From the NCBI GenBank assembly GCA_017516745.1, contig JAFXBF010000002.1:124001-188000 (forward strand): 64,000 nucleotides of DNA. Direction: 5' to 3'. Position 1 is the first letter of the stretch; every line of letters starts with the position of its first letter. Below, piece by piece: positions 8,753-16,035 of this stretch. This DNA is from Clostridia bacterium. Lineage in GTDB: Bacteria; Bacillota; Clostridia; Oscillospirales; Acutalibacteraceae. The translations under genes and the position numbers were made by a program. Under the pieces are notes generated by a model, which worked only from the letters and a program-made list of their open reading frames with translations, was not told the DNA's origin and made no database searches.

Positions 8753-9637
8753 ATGAAAAAGCTTTTAGCTCTTCTTATGGCTCTCGCTATGGTATTCACC
8801 CTCGCTGCTTGCGGCGGTAACGATGAGCCCGAAACCACAACAGAAGCTCCCGTAGCAGACGCTACAGACGATGTCAACGCAACAGAAGCTCCCTCCGAGG
8901 TTGAGTCCACAGAGGCAGCTTCCGAGGTTGAATCCACAGAAGCTGCTTCCGAAGTTGAGTCCACAGAGGCTGCTACGGAAGAGGCAACAGAAGCTGCTCC
9001 CGCAGCTGATATGACAGCAGCAGAATTTGCAGCTTTCATCAACGCTGAAACAGCTAAGATTGCCAAGAGCGGCAAGTACACAGCAAACAGAGTTTGTAAG
9101 TACACAAACCCCATCGATGTCGGCGGTGCAACTGATATCCTCAACGGTATTATCCGTGCAATCGATAAGGAATCCAGCCTTGACACAGTTGTCGGTGACT
9201 TCCTCGGTATCGGCACAAAGAAGGCTAATGTTCCTGCAGAAGACCTTGACGGCGATTACAAGATCAAGGCTACAGCTCTCAAGCCCGAAGATCTCGGTTC
9301 TTTCGCAGCTAAGGACGGCGTTTACACCTTCACACTTAAGAACGAAACAGACCCCAAGAAGACAGGTGCTACTCCCTTTAACAGATTCACAAACGACTTC
9401 ATCACACACGAAGAGGTTGTTGAAGGTATTGCTGAGTTCACAACAGCTATCAAGGTTAACAGCACAACTGTCAACTACAAGAACATCAAGGTTGAAGTTA
9501 AGGTTGCTGACGGCAAGATCACAAACATCAAGTACTCCTACGCTTTTGATGCAAAGCTTGCTCTTAAGGCAGTTGTAACAATCAACGGTACAGGTGCTGC
9601 TGTTACAGACGGCACATTCTCCAACATCAAGTATTAA
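8753..9637 (+). CDS. Secreted lipoprotein B with repeat linker (paralogue of lipoprotein A)
   Basis: 294 aa, the same length as its upstream neighbour. The lipobox is LAAC. A linker of STEAASEVE repeats spans about residues 40-80. The C-terminal domain ends in INGTGAAVTDGTFSNIKY, matching IKQGAGVIYTTAKFANFAY of copy A. The two signal-linker regions are much more alike than the C-terminal domains, as after a tandem duplication with divergence. Function is unknown. It is probably co-transcribed with copy A. Confidence 0.8.
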   Translation: MKKLLALLMALAMVFTLAACGGNDEPETTTEAPVADATDDVNATEAPSEVESTEAASEVESTEAASEVESTEAATEEATEAAPAADMTAAEFAAFINAETAKIAKSGKYTANRVCKYTNPIDVGGATDILNGIIRAIDKESSLDTVVGDFLGIGTKKANVPAEDLDGDYKIKATALKPEDLGSFAAKDGVYTFTLKNETDPKKTGATPFNRFTNDFITHEEVVEGIAEFTTAIKVNSTTVNYKNIKVEVKVADGKITNIKYSYAFDAKLALKAVVTINGTGAAVTDGTFSNIKY

Positions 9638-9658
9638 TCGGTTTTAATACAAAATAAA

Positions 9659-9690
9659 GCCTGTGCTCCAATCGGGGCACAGGCGTTTTT
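9659..9690 (+). terminator. Rho-independent terminator of the lipoprotein operon
   Basis: GCCTGTGC (9659-9666) pairs perfectly with GCACAGGC (9677-9684), followed by a T run. Confidence 0.85.
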
Positions 9691-9749
9691 CTGTTCTGTG
9701 TAAAAAAATCAAGGTCTGTACCAAATGGTGCAGACCTTAAAAATTTGCG

Positions 9750-10883
9750 TTATTTCTTTCTGTTTTTTATTTTCTTTATACCCAATGCAACTGCGCCTGC
9801 TGTTGCGGCGGCTGCGGCAATTTGTGCGGTTGTTACTATGGCGATATACTGCTTGTCGTTGAAATTGCGAAGAATTGGACCAAGGCAGGTGCATGTAAGG
9901 CCGAATTCCTTGTAATGAATAACCTTTGTTTCAAGCTTTGTGAGGTTTCTTTCGTCAATATCAACTATTCTTACACAGCTTCTTGCACCGTCAGTAAAGC
10001 AACGAAAGCCTGCTGTCTTGCACTGTCCCATCGTAATACCGTCAACCACACAGGTGAAATCGTTCAGGTGGTCGTGGCCGAAGAAAGCGCCGATAACATC
10101 ACCGGTCTTTTTCCAGCTTTCAAACTGACCGGGGTTGTATTCGGGTGCGCAGGGGTCTTCGCCTACATAGCCGTCTGTCACACATTCATTTCCGACATAG
10201 CGCTTTTTGGAGCGTTTGCCGTGACCCTTTACCGATTGGTACAGCTCCCACGGCTTAGCCAATCTGTAAGCGTTGCGCTCCTCGTAAACAGGTGTATGCT
10301 GGAACAAAATTGCAGGTACGGGTTTGCCGCCGTTTTGCTCTTTAAGCTCGTTAGCCTTGCGCTCGTACCACGCAATTTGGTCTTCGTGCACCCAGTCATA
10401 AATGGAAACATTTCTGTCCTCACAGCAGTTGTTTGAATCGATAAACCACAGGTTGAATGCTGTCTTGTCGCTGTCGCTTGCCTGAATTGTAAGGTTGAAG
10501 TTCATATCGCCCGTAATGTCGGGGTCATCGTTGAAGCAAAGGCAGTTGGGGTTGTTGACGTAAGCGTCAACAATATCCTTCTCTGTGCCGAGGTCGTGCT
10601 CGTGGTTGCCGAGTACGGCGGCAAACGGAACACCTGCGTCTGTAATCGGCTTTGTAATAAGGGCAATGTTGCCCTTGGGGTCTCTGTTGCCGTCTGTGTA
10701 GGTATCGCCCATAAGCACGCAAAGGTCTGGCTTCAATTGCTTTACGGCTGTCTGCATAAGCAGCTGCATATCGTGAAACCTGGCTCTGTCATTTGGTGTG
10801 TCAAATACACAGGGCTCGTGCAAATCACCGAAAAGAAGCATACGGAATTTGCCGTTGTTATCAAATTTAAGCTGTTTTTTCAT
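9750..10883 (-). CDS. Calcineurin-like metallophosphoesterase with C-terminal membrane tail
   Basis: 377 aa. All metal-binding motifs are present in order: GDLHEP, GDTYTDGN, LGNHEHD and FGHDHLNDF. It should be a dinuclear-metal phosphomono- or diesterase. The last 45 residues hold a hydrophobic Ala-rich segment (AQIAAAAATAGAVALG) ending KKIKNRKK, so it is probably tail-anchored facing the cytoplasm. It follows another phosphoesterase by 11 bp on the same strand, so the two form an operon read from the promoter at 12387-12416. Substrate is unknown. Confidence 0.88.
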   Translation of the reverse strand: MKKQLKFDNNGKFRMLLFGDLHEPCVFDTPNDRARFHDMQLLMQTAVKQLKPDLCVLMGDTYTDGNRDPKGNIALITKPITDAGVPFAAVLGNHEHDLGTEKDIVDAYVNNPNCLCFNDDPDITGDMNFNLTIQASDSDKTAFNLWFIDSNNCCEDRNVSIYDWVHEDQIAWYERKANELKEQNGGKPVPAILFQHTPVYEERNAYRLAKPWELYQSVKGHGKRSKKRYVGNECVTDGYVGEDPCAPEYNPGQFESWKKTGDVIGAFFGHDHLNDFTCVVDGITMGQCKTAGFRCFTDGARSCVRIVDIDERNLTKLETKVIHYKEFGLTCTCLGPILRNFNDKQYIAIVTTAQIAAAAATAGAVALGIKKIKNRKK

Positions 10884-10894
10884 CGTGGTTCTCC

Positions 10895-12349
10895 TTAACC
10901 GAAAATACCGTCGAACAGCGGAATATCAAAGCCGAGCTGAGTGTTGTCGTAGTATCTTCCGATGTTGTTTATAATGCCTGCAATTGCGCTTATAACCTTG
11001 ACAAGCGGATAGTACCAGGCTGCAGGTGTCGAGTAGCTGTGACCGCCCTCGTTGGTAGTCTTTTTAATTGTTACCGAGCCTATGCACTCATCGCTTTCAA
11101 CCGTGTAGGATTTGAGCACAATGCTGTCCTCGGAGAAATCGATGAGATTGTAAATCTTTTCTGTTGTGAGAACGGCGTGACCGATGTCGGCTTCTCTCAG
11201 ACCGATGTCGTCTTCCTCACCACGGGGTCTGTTGATAGAGCCCGTAACCATATAAATTGTACCTTGGGGGTCGGTAATGGTTGCGTTGTTTTCAACCGGG
11301 GAAACAGGCTTGTTGTTGTAAAGCACGTTGGAAATTGTGTAATAGTGGCTGTGTCCGAGCAGGCACAGGTCAAAGCCGTATTTGTCCGCAATTGGTGCCC
11401 ACATAAGGCGGAGCCACTGGTTTTCGCTCTCTCTGTTGGGCTTTCTTCCGCTGTAAAGGTCGTGGTGGAAAATTGCAACCCTCCACTTGGCGTCGGGGTT
11501 TTCGCTTACAGCCTTCTTTACGAATTTCTCGTGGTCGCCCATACTGATGTTGTTACTGTCCATAACCATAAACAGTACATCGCCCTTGACAAACCAGTAG
11601 TCCGTGCCGACGTAGGATTTAACAGCCATATCAACCGTGCCGTACTGAATGGCGTTGAAATATCTGTAATCAACGCTCTTGCGGTCGTGGTTGCCGATAC
11701 AGGGTGCAAAGGGGATTGTCTTCATAAAGCCGTTAGCAACAAGACCCTCATATTCGACACGCATACCCTCGGAAGCCTGGTCGCCGCCCGAAAGGATAAG
11801 GTCAAGCGTTGAGCCGTTAGCAGCTGCCTTGTTTGCGGCTGTTGTAAGCGTTTCGTTGAGTGCGTAAGCGTTATCCCTGATTTCATCGGAGTTGTTTTCG
11901 TTGTAGCTTACGTGGATATCCGAAACATAAACTGCGGTGAAAGAATCGGTGTCATAAGCGGCAATTGTGTAGGCTGCGCTTGTCCGATCGCCCGATTGGC
12001 AGGTATAAGTGTATGTTTTGCCTTCTTCAAGGCCGCTGATGTAAGCAACAAGGCGGTAGTCACCCTGCGGAGTTGCAACAGCCTCTGCCTCAAAAGTGCC
12101 GAAGGTGCTTGAATCTTCGTTTTTGACGGTAACTGTACCGCTGTCGGAAGCGGAATACCAGGAAATGTATCTGTCCGTGTCGTTGCTTGCGGGTGTCATT
12201 GTAACTGCGGCAGCAATTTCAGCCGTGTTTTCTGCCCAGTTGGTGTCCCAGACTTCCTTTTCGAGTGCGGAAGCGTTGAAGCACACTGCGCTTGAAAGCA
12301 AAAGAATAGCGGCAAGCAATACCGAAAGGGGAGTGCGTAATTTTTTCAT
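10895..12349 (-). CDS. Secreted metallophosphoesterase with purple-acid-phosphatase N-domain
   Basis: 484 aa. A signal peptide (hydrophobic core LSVLLAAILLLSSAVCFNASA) is followed by a fibronectin-like domain at residues about 40-135 (DRYISWYSASDSGTVTV, YRLVAYISGLEEGKTYTYTC) as in purple acid phosphatases. The catalytic core follows with VSDIHVS, GGDQ, IGNHDRK and LLGHSHY. It is exported and probably hydrolyses extracellular phosphate esters. A TTGACA/TATAAT promoter lies directly upstream. The gene heads a two-gene phosphoesterase operon. Phosphate control is plausible but no Pho box is evident. Confidence 0.88.
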   Translation of the reverse strand: MKKLRTPLSVLLAAILLLSSAVCFNASALEKEVWDTNWAENTAEIAAAVTMTPASNDTDRYISWYSASDSGTVTVKNEDSSTFGTFEAEAVATPQGDYRLVAYISGLEEGKTYTYTCQSGDRTSAAYTIAAYDTDSFTAVYVSDIHVSYNENNSDEIRDNAYALNETLTTAANKAAANGSTLDLILSGGDQASEGMRVEYEGLVANGFMKTIPFAPCIGNHDRKSVDYRYFNAIQYGTVDMAVKSYVGTDYWFVKGDVLFMVMDSNNISMGDHEKFVKKAVSENPDAKWRVAIFHHDLYSGRKPNRESENQWLRLMWAPIADKYGFDLCLLGHSHYYTISNVLYNNKPVSPVENNATITDPQGTIYMVTGSINRPRGEEDDIGLREADIGHAVLTTEKIYNLIDFSEDSIVLKSYTVESDECIGSVTIKKTTNEGGHSYSTPAAWYYPLVKVISAIAGIINNIGRYYDNTQLGFDIPLFDGIFG

Positions 12350-12386
12350 AGCAATTTACCTTTCTTTCATTCATTTATAATATTAA

Positions 12387-12416
12387 ATTATACACTACAC
12401 TGTATATTGATGTCAA
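12387..12416 (-). promoter_or_regulatory. Promoter of the secreted phosphoesterase operon
   Basis: On the minus strand TTGACA (12416-12411), an 18-bp spacer, TATAAT (12392-12387), 38 bp before the start at 12349. Confidence 0.65.
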
Positions 12417-12514
12417 ATTTAATTAATAAAAATTAACAATAAAACAGTTGCCTTGCAATGTCTGATATGTTAAAATCAAAAAGATGAAAAACACCGAAAG
12501 GGGATTTACATAAA

Positions 12515-13717
12515 ATGGAAAACTTTACACCCGTTTTAAGATTTATCGCTTCCAGCGACCTTCACGCAAACCGTGAGCACCCTTCAAGAGTTGCAAACTT
12601 CCGCAAGGGTCTTGACCTTATGTATAAATACGCCGAGAGCTGTGATTATAAAAACCTCGATGCCGTAATCATCAACGGCGACTTTGCCGACGGCGGTCGA
12701 GATGAGCAGATGCAGGACGTTAAGGACGCCTTTGATGAGTGCCTCAGACCCGATACAAAGTGGATTCTGACAATGGCAAGCCACGAGTTTTTCTGCGAGG
12801 GCGGCGAGGCAGCAGCACTTGAAAAATTCGGCAGAATTTTCGGTGTACCATGCGATAACCATAACATAATTAACGGCTTCCACTTCATTTCCGTTACCAC
12901 AACTAACGGTTGCCGCTTCAACGATGAAAAGCGTGCGTGGATTAAGGCTGAGCTTGACAAGGCAGTTGCGGATAACCCCTTCAAGCCTGTTTTCTTCTTC
13001 CAGCATCCCCATATTCAGGGCACGGTTTACGGCAATGTTTACTGGGGTGAGGACGAAATTACCGATATTCTTATGAATTATCCGCAGATTATTGACTTTT
13101 CGGGTCACTCTCACGCTCCTGTCAATGACCCCCGTTCAATCCACCAGCAGCACTTCACAAGTGTCGGCACGGGCAGCTTCAAGTATTTTGAGCTTGACGA
13201 GTTTGACAAGATTTACGGCACAGTACCTCCCAATGAGCCCGAGGCGGCACAGTTTGTGCTTGTCGAAGCAGACGAAAAGGGCAGGGTATTAATCAGACCC
13301 TATGATGTCCTTACAGAGAGCTTTTTCGGCTATGAGTGGCTTGTTGAAACACCCTGGGAGCCCGACACATTTACCTATACCGACAATCGCTATAACACAA
13401 GCGTAAAGCCCTATTTTGCCGATGATGCAAAAATCGAAGTCAAGGTAGAGGGCAACGACGCAACCGTTGAGTTCACCCAGGCAAAAATTGACGAGGACAG
13501 AGTAAACGACTATAAGGTAACCGTCCGCCGCAAGAGTGATAACGCAATTGTCCGTCAGCTCTGCTTCTGGTCAAGGTATTACGTTAAAAATATGCCCGAA
13601 ACGGCAAATTGTAAAATCGAAAGCCTTCCTGCGGGCGAATATACCCTCAACGTCACCGCAAAAGGCTTCTGGAATAACAAATCAACTAACAGTCTTACTG
13701 CTGATTTTGCCGTATGA
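12515..13717 (+). CDS. Cytoplasmic calcineurin-like phosphoesterase
   Basis: 400 aa. Metal motifs SSDLHANREH, INGDFADGG, FFFQHPHIQG and FSGHSHAPV are present. The usual GNHE block is altered to TMASHEFF, leaving the histidine but losing Gly-Asn, so activity may differ from its two neighbours. The C-terminal 120 residues form a separate beta-rich domain. No signal peptide. It is transcribed away from the other two phosphoesterases, and its stop overlaps the patatin gene start by 4 bp (ATGA), indicating translational coupling. Confidence 0.85.
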   Translation: MENFTPVLRFIASSDLHANREHPSRVANFRKGLDLMYKYAESCDYKNLDAVIINGDFADGGRDEQMQDVKDAFDECLRPDTKWILTMASHEFFCEGGEAAALEKFGRIFGVPCDNHNIINGFHFISVTTTNGCRFNDEKRAWIKAELDKAVADNPFKPVFFFQHPHIQGTVYGNVYWGEDEITDILMNYPQIIDFSGHSHAPVNDPRSIHQQHFTSVGTGSFKYFELDEFDKIYGTVPPNEPEAAQFVLVEADEKGRVLIRPYDVLTESFFGYEWLVETPWEPDTFTYTDNRYNTSVKPYFADDAKIEVKVEGNDATVEFTQAKIDEDRVNDYKVTVRRKSDNAIVRQLCFWSRYYVKNMPETANCKIESLPAGEYTLNVTAKGFWNNKSTNSLTADFAV

Positions 13718-14559
13718 TGGTAGGCGTTGTTGATGTCGGCGGCGGTCTGCGAGGAGTTTACGGTGCAGGCGTGTTTGACCGCTGTATTGATGAAAATATA
13801 CGGTTCGATTACTGTATCGGAGTTTCGGCAGGCAGCGCAAATATTGCCTCCTATACTGCAGGACAAAGGGGAAGAAATTACAGATTTTTTACTGATTATA
13901 CATTCCGAAAAGAATATATGAGCCTGTCGAATTTTATTCACAGCGGCTCTTATCTCGGGCTTGATTATATTTATTCAACCCTTACAAATCAGGGCGGTGA
14001 GGACCCTCTGGACTTTAAGACGATGTCTGAATTCAACGGTGTAATTAAAACCGTTGCAACAAATGCACTCACGGGTCAGCCGCAATATTTCGGCATTGAC
14101 GATTACAGCCTTAACGATTACGGCGTGCTGAAGGCTTCATGTGCCTTGCCTGTGGTTTGCAAACCGGTGTCAGTTGGCGGCGTGGCGTATTTTGACGGCG
14201 GAATTGCTGACCCCGTGCCGATTGAAAAAGCCTTTACAGACGGCTGTGATAAACTCGTTTTGATTCTGACCAAGCCGCTTGCACAAATTCCCGAAAAAAA
14301 TCCTCGCAACGAATTGACGGCAAGACTTCTGAAGCGTAATTATCCCAAGCTGTCAGAAAGCCTTTGCCTTATGCAAAGCAGGTATAACGACAGCATAAGA
14401 AAAGCGTTGGAATATCAAAAGCAGGGCAGGGTGCTCATTATTGCACCGGACGACTGCTGCGGAATGAAAACACTTACAAAGGACAGAGAGAAAATTGACA
14501 GGCTATATACTAAAGGGTATGAAAATGCGGCAAAAATAAAAGAATTTGTCCGACTTTAA
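13714..14559 (+). CDS. Patatin-like phospholipase
   Basis: 281 aa. The GGGLRG oxyanion loop (residues 9-14), the nucleophile motif GVSAG (S38) and the DGG dyad motif (D161) are complete, so it should be an active Ser-Asp acyl hydrolase on phospholipids or other acyl esters. Length fits the bacterial RssA/YlbK-like subgroup. No signal peptide. It is coupled to the upstream phosphoesterase by a 4-bp overlap, so both may act in one lipid or phosphate-ester turnover step (inference). Confidence 0.9.
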   Translation: MMVGVVDVGGGLRGVYGAGVFDRCIDENIRFDYCIGVSAGSANIASYTAGQRGRNYRFFTDYTFRKEYMSLSNFIHSGSYLGLDYIYSTLTNQGGEDPLDFKTMSEFNGVIKTVATNALTGQPQYFGIDDYSLNDYGVLKASCALPVVCKPVSVGGVAYFDGGIADPVPIEKAFTDGCDKLVLILTKPLAQIPEKNPRNELTARLLKRNYPKLSESLCLMQSRYNDSIRKALEYQKQGRVLIIAPDDCCGMKTLTKDREKIDRLYTKGYENAAKIKEFVRL

Positions 14560-14604
14560 TATTAATTATGCTGCCCTCATAGAATTATATCGGAGGTGTG
14601 AACA

Positions 14605-15435
14605 ATGTCAGTTTCTGTAACGGAAATAATCAAAGCGGTTTTCCTCGGTATAGTCGAGGGCATAACCGAATGGCTGCCGATAAGCAGCACGGGTCATATG
14701 CTGCTTGTCGATGAATTTTTACAGCTGAATATGAGCGAAGCATTCAAGGAAATGTTCTTCGTCGTAATCCAGCTCGGCGCAATTTTAGCCGTTGTAAGCG
14801 TGTTTTTCAAACGGATGATACCTTTTGAAATGAACAATGGGCTGAAAATAAAAAAAGACACCTTTTCCCTGTGGATAAAGGTCGTTATAGCCTGCGTACC
14901 GGGTGCGGTTGTAACATTGCTGTTTGACGATTTTATCGAATCACGCCTGCATACACCCGTTGTAATTGCGCTGACTCTGATTATCTACGGTGTGGCGTTC
15001 ATAGTTATCGAAAATGCGGCAAAAAATAAACAGCCTAAAACCAATCAGCTTGAAATGATAAGCTACAAAGAGGCACTTTTAATCGGTCTGTTTCAGGTGC
15101 TTTCAATAATTCCGGGCACATCACGCTCGGGCTCAACAATAATCGGTGCCTTGCTCATTGGTGTCTCCCGTGTGGCTGCGGCAGAGTTTACGTTCTTCCT
15201 TGCCGTTCCCGTAATGTTCGGCTTGAGTGCACTCAAACTCCTCGATTTCGGCTTCAGCTTTACAACAGATGAAATAATAATTCTCCTTGTCGGCTGTGTA
15301 ACCGCCTTTGCGGTTTCGCTCGGCGTTGTAAAATTCCTTATGAGCTATATCAAGAAAAAAGATTTCAAGCTCTTCGGCATATACAGAATTGTCCTCGGCG
15401 CCCTCGTCCTTGCATATTTTCTGATTATAAAATAA
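14605..15435 (+). CDS. uppP: Undecaprenyl-diphosphatase UppP (BacA)
   Basis: 276 aa, multi-pass membrane protein. The signatures GIVEGITEWLPISSTGHM and IIPGTSRSGST are intact. It recycles the lipid carrier for peptidoglycan by removing one phosphate from undecaprenyl diphosphate and is associated with bacitracin tolerance. A GGAGGTG site precedes the ATG. No hairpin terminator is visible directly after it. Confidence 0.95.
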   Translation: MSVSVTEIIKAVFLGIVEGITEWLPISSTGHMLLVDEFLQLNMSEAFKEMFFVVIQLGAILAVVSVFFKRMIPFEMNNGLKIKKDTFSLWIKVVIACVPGAVVTLLFDDFIESRLHTPVVIALTLIIYGVAFIVIENAAKNKQPKTNQLEMISYKEALLIGLFQVLSIIPGTSRSGSTIIGALLIGVSRVAAAEFTFFLAVPVMFGLSALKLLDFGFSFTTDEIIILLVGCVTAFAVSLGVVKFLMSYIKKKDFKLFGIYRIVLGALVLAYFLIIK

Positions 15436-15465
15436 TTCGTTTTTTCAGTTTTTTTAATAATTCTC

Positions 15466-15515
15466 TTGACTTTTCAATGCCTCATGTGCTATTATACTTA
15501 AGCACTTGAGGCATT
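15466..15515 (+). promoter_or_regulatory. Promoter embraced by a 15-bp inverted repeat, upstream of the hairpin array
   Basis: TTGACT (15466-15471) and the extended TGC-TATTAT (15490-15495) form a promoter with an 18-bp spacer. AATGCCTCATGTGCT (15476-15490) and AGCACTTGAGGCATT (15501-15515) are an inverted repeat with one mismatch that brackets the -10 box, as an operator or a 5' hairpin would. It would drive a transcript into the hairpin array and tRNA segment. Confidence 0.5.
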
Positions 15516-15521
15516 AATAAC

Positions 15522-15626
15522 TTTTGCCGAAGGCAAAAATATCACTTCGCCAAGGCGAAATATCACACACCGTAAGGTGTATATCACATCTGCGAAGCAG
15601 ATATATCACACAATGCGCAGCATTGT
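15522..15626 (+). repeat. Array of five short hairpins separated by constant ATATCAC linkers
   Basis: Five different palindromes occur in a row: TTTTGCC/GGCAAAA (15522-15538), TTCGCC/GGCGAA (15546-15559), ACACC/GGTGT (15567-15580), ATCTGC/GCAGAT (15588-15602) and ACAATGC/GCATTGT (15610-15626). Each pair is separated by exactly ATATCAC, at 15539, 15560, 15581 and 15603, a spacing of 21-22 bp. Stems differ while linkers are constant. No protein is encoded convincingly. Confidence 0.85.
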
Positions 15627-15633
15627 ATAATAT

Positions 15634-15680
15634 GGGGGCGTAGCTCAGCTGGGAGCCCAAAGCACTCAGAAACGCACCCC
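15634..15680 (+). pseudogene. Truncated tRNA-Ala-like 5' half, copy 1
   Basis: GGGGGCGTAGCTCAGCTGGG is an alanine tRNA acceptor strand plus D-arm. It stops after GGGAG and continues as CCCAAAGCACTCAGAAACGC then ACCCC, with no anticodon or T-arm. The 3' end can pair back with the GGGG start. It cannot be a functional tRNA. Confidence 0.75.
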
Positions 15681-15723
15681 GTCAAAAAACTCAATAAATA
15701 AATTGTTCGATGTACCCCTACAT

Positions 15724-15770
15724 GGGGGCGTAGCTCAGCTGGGAGTCCAAAGCACTCAGAAACGCACCCC
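15724..15770 (+). pseudogene. Truncated tRNA-Ala-like 5' half, copy 2
   Basis: Identical to copy 1 over 47 bp except one base (GAGTCC instead of GAGCCC). It lies 90 bp downstream of copy 1 and 42 bp before the intact tRNA-Ala region. Confidence 0.75.
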
Positions 15771-15789
15771 ACAAAAACTTAATAAATCA

Positions 15790-15903
<114 letters not shown>

Positions 15904-15912
15904 ATTTTTTTG

Positions 15913-15936
15913 CCCACTTTTAAAGTGGGTGTTTTT
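15913..15936 (+). terminator. Terminator after tRNA-Ala
   Basis: CCCACTTT-TA-AAGTGGG followed by GTTTTTG, 25 bp downstream of the tRNA. Confidence 0.75.
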
Positions 15937-15965
15937 GTTTTCGTTGGGTTACTACTTTGGGTTTG

Positions 15966-15994
15966 TTGAAATATTCATATGTATATGGTATAAT
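15966..15994 (+). promoter_or_regulatory. Promoter of the zinc-ribbon/nuclease gene
   Basis: TTGAAA (15966-15971), a 17-bp spacer, TATAAT (15989-15994), 41 bp before ATG 16036, which follows AAGGTGAG. Confidence 0.6.
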
Positions 15995-16035
15995 AAATAA
16001 CATAGTAGTTAATTGAAGTAAGGTGAGCCTAAGTT

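Noticed and set aside
8765-9409. Long reverse-strand reading frame opposite the second lipoprotein
   Set aside because: Same cause: mirror of a highly codon-biased gene, no ribosome site.
15522-15626. Possible CRISPR array before tRNA-Ala
   Set aside because: Constant part is only 7 bp and the variable parts are all palindromes; no cas genes.
15584-15772. Minus-strand frame of 62 codons over the truncated tRNA copies
   Set aside because: It only translates the duplicated tRNA halves; no ribosome site.
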